This document shows, piece by piece, positions 60,301-64,000 of a DNA stretch of 64,000 nt (its first letter is position 1; each line of letters begins with the position of its first letter). The translations under genes and the position numbers were made by a program. The stretch is taken from contig NC_134288.1 in the NCBI RefSeq assembly GCF_949628215.1, forward strand, positions 6,687,182-6,751,181. Reading direction: 5' to 3'. Origin of the DNA: Phalacrocorax aristotelis. Lineage: Eukaryota > Chordata > Aves > Suliformes > Phalacrocoracidae. The notes under the pieces were generated by a model. The model searched no databases and was not told the DNA's origin. It saw only the letters and a list, made by a program, of their open reading frames with translations.

Positions 60301-62343
60301 AAAGCCTTTCCAGGGCCACACAAGCTATGTGGTACCTTGATGGATCAGCAAGACACTTGAGACTCTCTCCTTGCTCCAGTACTGCCCCTTTGCCAGGACA
60401 CTGGTGTAGTACTCTTGTTTCCAGGGATCACTCTTTAACTGCAGTGTTTTAGTGATACTCTCAACTTGGAAAAATACACTGGTTGGCTGCTGGTTTAATG
60501 TTACCATGCTTGTATGTCCCTGGGTATATGGTGAGGCAGCAGCAATGCTGGGGGCAGTCTTGTGCAGGCAATGCAGTGCTTGTCTTGCAGCTTGGGTATT
60601 TTGTTCCTCAGCAGGGTCAGCTTGCCCGAGCTGAGCTTCATGCCCCTGAGGTGACCAACTTCCCACAGGCTGGAGCTTGGCAAAGCTGGCTTAGGTATTC
60701 CCCTGCTACTCTGCAGCACTGACACAGCTTGTGTGGGGCTTGTAGAGGTGGCATGGTACGCCCACCACTAGCAGGGAGGCCATAGGACATGCAAAGCTTC
60801 AGCTAGGCTACCTGCTGTGTGTCCCTGTGTCACTTGGGGGGGTGGGGGGTGTTCCCATGTGCACACACAGTCCATCTTTCTGATGGTGGAAATTGCTGGT
60901 ATGTAATTGTTAGTACAAGGCATGTGTCTAATAAATTAAGACTTCTGCTTTCTTTTTTGTGCCCTTTCTCCTTTTGTAAAATCAAGCTGGGCAGGAAGCC
61001 CACGATTTGTGTGATATGGTACAACTACATGCGGGAAAGCCATATGTATGGATTCCCCCTCCCTGTGCAGGAGATGGTGTGGTGCCCTGGGATGCAGCTG
61101 TCAACCCCTGAGGTCTCTCCCTCTCCGCTAGCTTGTCTGCCTGCCCTTGCTGTACCAGGCTGTTTTTAAAATACAGACCCCATTTTTTTTATTCTGCATT
61201 TATTACAAATGCAAATTACAGATGAAAGCATCAACTACACAAACCATTACTCAGAGGAGCATCTTTCCAACTGCTGGACTTGGACTGAACAGCTTGTGGT
61301 TAATTTGCTATATAATCACTGCCTGCAACAGGAAAGCAAGTGCTTCAACTGTGCTAATATTATGAAAGGGGAAGTTAACCATAGAGATAAATTCTGAGGA
61401 GCTGCAGCTGGGATGAAAGAGGGAAATAAATGTAGCTGGAGTCCAGGCTTCAGGCTTGCAAAAGTGGCCGCTTGGATATTTAAAGGGATAAAAGATAAGA
61501 GTTCAGGTTAAACGTGTGTTTTTGAAGTTGTTTTTAGCCTGAGTATATTTCCCCCAGAAGCAGAGAATCCCTGCAGCTCCCATTGACCTGTGATTTGAGC
61601 AGTGGCCTGGACTGTAATAAACTGTCTGTACTGTCCTGATTTCTGGGTGGCTTCCCAGGGCAGCTGCTGTTTGCAGGCACAGGCACTGTGCTACAAAGGA
61701 GGGGAGTGCATGACAATTTAGCTGGCAAAGATTTTACTTGGGGGTGGGGGTGTGCATCTTTACTGTCACTTAGATCTGTGGTTTTTGGCCTCTTGCACAA
61801 AAGCTGGGGAGACTGTGTCCCTGGGCTGTTATGAGAAGTGTGCCTCTGCTGGGCAGTGATGTGGAAAGGAATCAGTGGCATCTCCAGAAACAAGCTGTAG
61901 TATGCAACAGGTCCACTTACCCCTGACAGAGGAGGTGCTGAAGTTACTAGGGCAGCGTGCCCCACTGAAGAGGCCATATTGCCCTGGGACCGAAAGCATT
62001 ACCATGATGTGGCAGTGCTCTGTGCCCCATCAATGGGCCAGCTTCACCAGAGCTTCTTGAAGACCTCATGCGTGAGACTGAAATAATATTTATGCCTTCC
62101 CAAGTGTCCAAACATCTTTGCTCTTTCATTTCTGTGCCTCCAAATGTAATAGTATAATGCTCAGGCTGTGTTGCAAAGTGCTCTAGGGATTAGAAAAAGT
62201 TCCTATAGATTATCTCTCAGGACAAATCTAAAGTCTTGTCTAACTCTTTTCTCTGGAGGCTTATGAGAGGCAATAGCTGCTAGATTAGCAGAGATAGGAG
62301 ACATGTATAGGAGTGGGAGAGTGAATCAGCTCAAGATGTGTGA
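60301..62343. other. Non-coding sequence with weak exon-like hints
   Basis: A frame at 61,209-61,397 on + follows a T-rich tract ending in TTACAG and reads SEEHLSNCWTWTEQLVVNLL in its middle, with four cysteines, ending in a stop. A second frame is open over much of the same bases, so it cannot be called a terminal exon. A 147-codon minus frame at 61,534-61,977 is unrecognised. Confidence 0.3.
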
Positions 62344-62655
62344 GCTGGTTTTTATGAAGCAAGAGAGCTCCAGCTCCAGGAATTCTGTAGATTGACATCT
62401 ACCTCAGACACCTCTTCTGACTCTGAAGTGTTTGAGTTGCTTTCCACTGCTTCACCGGCCTGGAACAAAACCCTGGGGCTGGGGAGAAGGCATGAAGTGT
62501 CAGGGACAGTTTGTACCTGGGAGAAGCTAGCTGAGTCCTCTGAGCAGGAGGCTGAGGTTATTGCTCGGAGGGAGCTGGAGCATGCTCTGCAGCAGACCCT
62601 AAGGCACAGAGATGACGGAGCTGTTCTCAGGCCTGGTTCAGCCCCACTGCTATGA
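62344..62655 (+). other. Open frame with helix-like, charged C-terminal half (unrecognised)
   Basis: A + frame runs from after a TGA at 62,341 to a stop at 62,653-62,655 (103 codons). It has an acidic serine-rich segment (SDTSSDSEVFELL) followed by a charged, helix-prone segment (EQEAEVIARRELEHALQQTL). No ATG lies near its start. A minus-strand frame of 106 codons covers the same bases, and no clear splice sites were found. I do not recognise a family. Confidence 0.15.
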
Positions 62656-64000
62656 ACAAATTGTGCTGACAATGCAATACACTTGGCACTGGCAAGAGCT
62701 TACCTCTGCCAGAAATTTGGCTAAGCAGCACCAGTAGAAAGTGGCACTTAGCTTCCCAGTGCTGGGAATTGGTCTTCATGGGATTTTTCAGGCCATGAGG
62801 GCATACAGTATGATGTTCAATGCAGATGGTGTAAGCCCCTGATGAACTGGAATTTCGAATGGATGTCCATTAACAGGGCTTTTTGGCTTCTCCAGAGCTG
62901 AGTTTGATCCCTGGACTTTCTTAATCTTAGGGAAGTGTCCCTTGGTCTCTTATTTTTAAATCCACAACACTTTGTCCAGCCTTGTGATATGAGCATTTAT
63001 CTTCTCAAGCTCATGGGTAAAAGCATTTTCCTTGCCTCCTGGTTATTTGCTATGGGACAATGGTAACTCCCAGCTCTAGCAGCTCCAGCTACAGAAGTTA
63101 ATCATTAAACAGGGAGGATGGAGATGCTTGGGGTGCATATGTAAAGAAAAACAGGGCCAGAGGCCCTGTGTGGGCAGGGGAGCGGGAAGGAGGTGCTATT
63201 TGGGGAGAAGGGGAAGAGAAAGCAAGGGCGTCTGGACAATGGTGGGACTGTTGCATCAGTGCTGGCCTTGCAGTTTGACTCCTCAGTCAAAACAGATGAG
63301 CCATGAAGCTCAGTCAGGAGAGGATGCTAGGAGGGCATGTCACAGCAGAGATTGTCAGGGCTCAGTGTAGTAAAGACTATCCTGAGCCATGTATCATGGT
63401 ACATGGTAACATCACTGTACTCCTACCTGGGTTAGGTTATGCCAGCTCAGCTTGACACAGCAAAAATGTAGGGAAAAGGCACTCCCACCTGTGGGTCATG
63501 AATGAAGCTCACTTCCCCTGATAGCATCACTTCTTAATGCAGAAAACAAGGATGGTGTGCATTTCATGAAGGGAGGATTTCTTGAATTGCTCATTAGCAA
63601 CTTAAAGAGCTACAGCTGGAGAGATCAGGTGTCAGATCCACCCCCCTCTGCTTAGACCCCTGCAGTCTGTTTCCTTCCCTTGCCATGGCTGCAAAGCCAC
63701 CTGCATTGGTGCCAGCTCACTATGGACATCTCTTCACGAGGAAGCTGGTGTGCCACAGGGATGTGCAGCTCTCCTTGGTGTGTGATGTGACCATGGCAAG
63801 CAGGAGCAAGAAGCCCAAAGCTTGCTCAGGCAGCTTGCCCAGAGACTTTCCAGCCATGGGATGAGGATGGGGGGAGCAAGGCTCTGAGGAAGGCTTTTGA
63901 GCAGGCTACTGTGTGCTGCAGAGGCAGGTGGCCGCTCTCTGGTGGAGCAGCCATGCGTTGTTAACTTCTGCTGCAAAGAGCTGCCCAAAGCAGCAACCAA
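62656..64000. other. Unique non-coding sequence, no gene recognised
   Basis: No exon, RNA gene or named repeat is supported up to the window edge. An 88-codon minus frame runs off the end at 64,000 and is not recognised. Confidence 0.5.

Noticed and set aside
61534-61977. 147-codon minus-strand frame
   Set aside because: No recognisable domain. Low-complexity proline/serine composition typical of chance frames in C-rich DNA.
1-64000. CRISPR arrays, operons, tRNA or rRNA genes, integrons or phage modules
   Set aside because: None seen. The window has vertebrate repeat content and no dense gene order.

Overview
The window looks like nuclear DNA from a bird. The evidence is a chicken-repeat-1 (CR1) LINE 3' end that terminates in the avian ATTCTATG-type octamers (26,425-26,975), a solo endogenous-retrovirus LTR of a type I recognise from bird genomes (38,243-39,433), and a thin background of very old amniote repeats. 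There are no operons, tRNA or rRNA genes, CRISPR arrays or compact gene arrangements. I recognise no conserved protein-coding gene. Almost all open frames are short, lack domains and overlap on both strands, as expected by chance in non-coding vertebrate DNA. I read the window as a gene desert or large-intron region.

Layout. 1-25.8 kb is mostly unique sequence with scattered short microsatellites and several AT-rich, repeat-free blocks that look like candidate conserved regulatory DNA (about 2.46-2.72, 11.87-12.28, 15.28-16.23 and 18.19-18.48 kb). 25.86-26.98 kb is a repeat cluster: an old CR1-like fragment carrying a 17-bp poly-A expansion, followed by a younger truncated CR1 in the same orientation. 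27-38 kb is unique sequence with further AT-rich blocks, one old repeat (30.6 kb) and one possible small coding-type exon (33.87 kb). 38.24-39.43 kb is a complete solo LTR flanked by a perfect 5-bp duplication. 39.4-57 kb is unique sequence with further old repeat fragments (41.5, 43.0, 48.7, 50.6 and 53.0 kb) and a CpG-rich patch with a TATA-like motif (51.07-51.42 kb). 57-64 kb appears by eye richer in T and G on the + strand. It holds a second possible exon (57.9 kb), another CpG-rich patch (59.5 kb) and an old MIR-like SINE (60.1 kb). This would fit an intron of a + strand gene, but that is inference.

The best-supported objects are the LTR with its target-site duplication and the CR1 element. 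The most interesting sequence-level observation is that the LTR carries tandem repeats with 39-bp and 45-bp periods, both multiples of three, which keep long frames open on both strands. Candidate exons and regulatory blocks are hypotheses; a repeat screen, a cross-species alignment and RNA-seq would settle them. I found no convincing undescribed multi-gene system.
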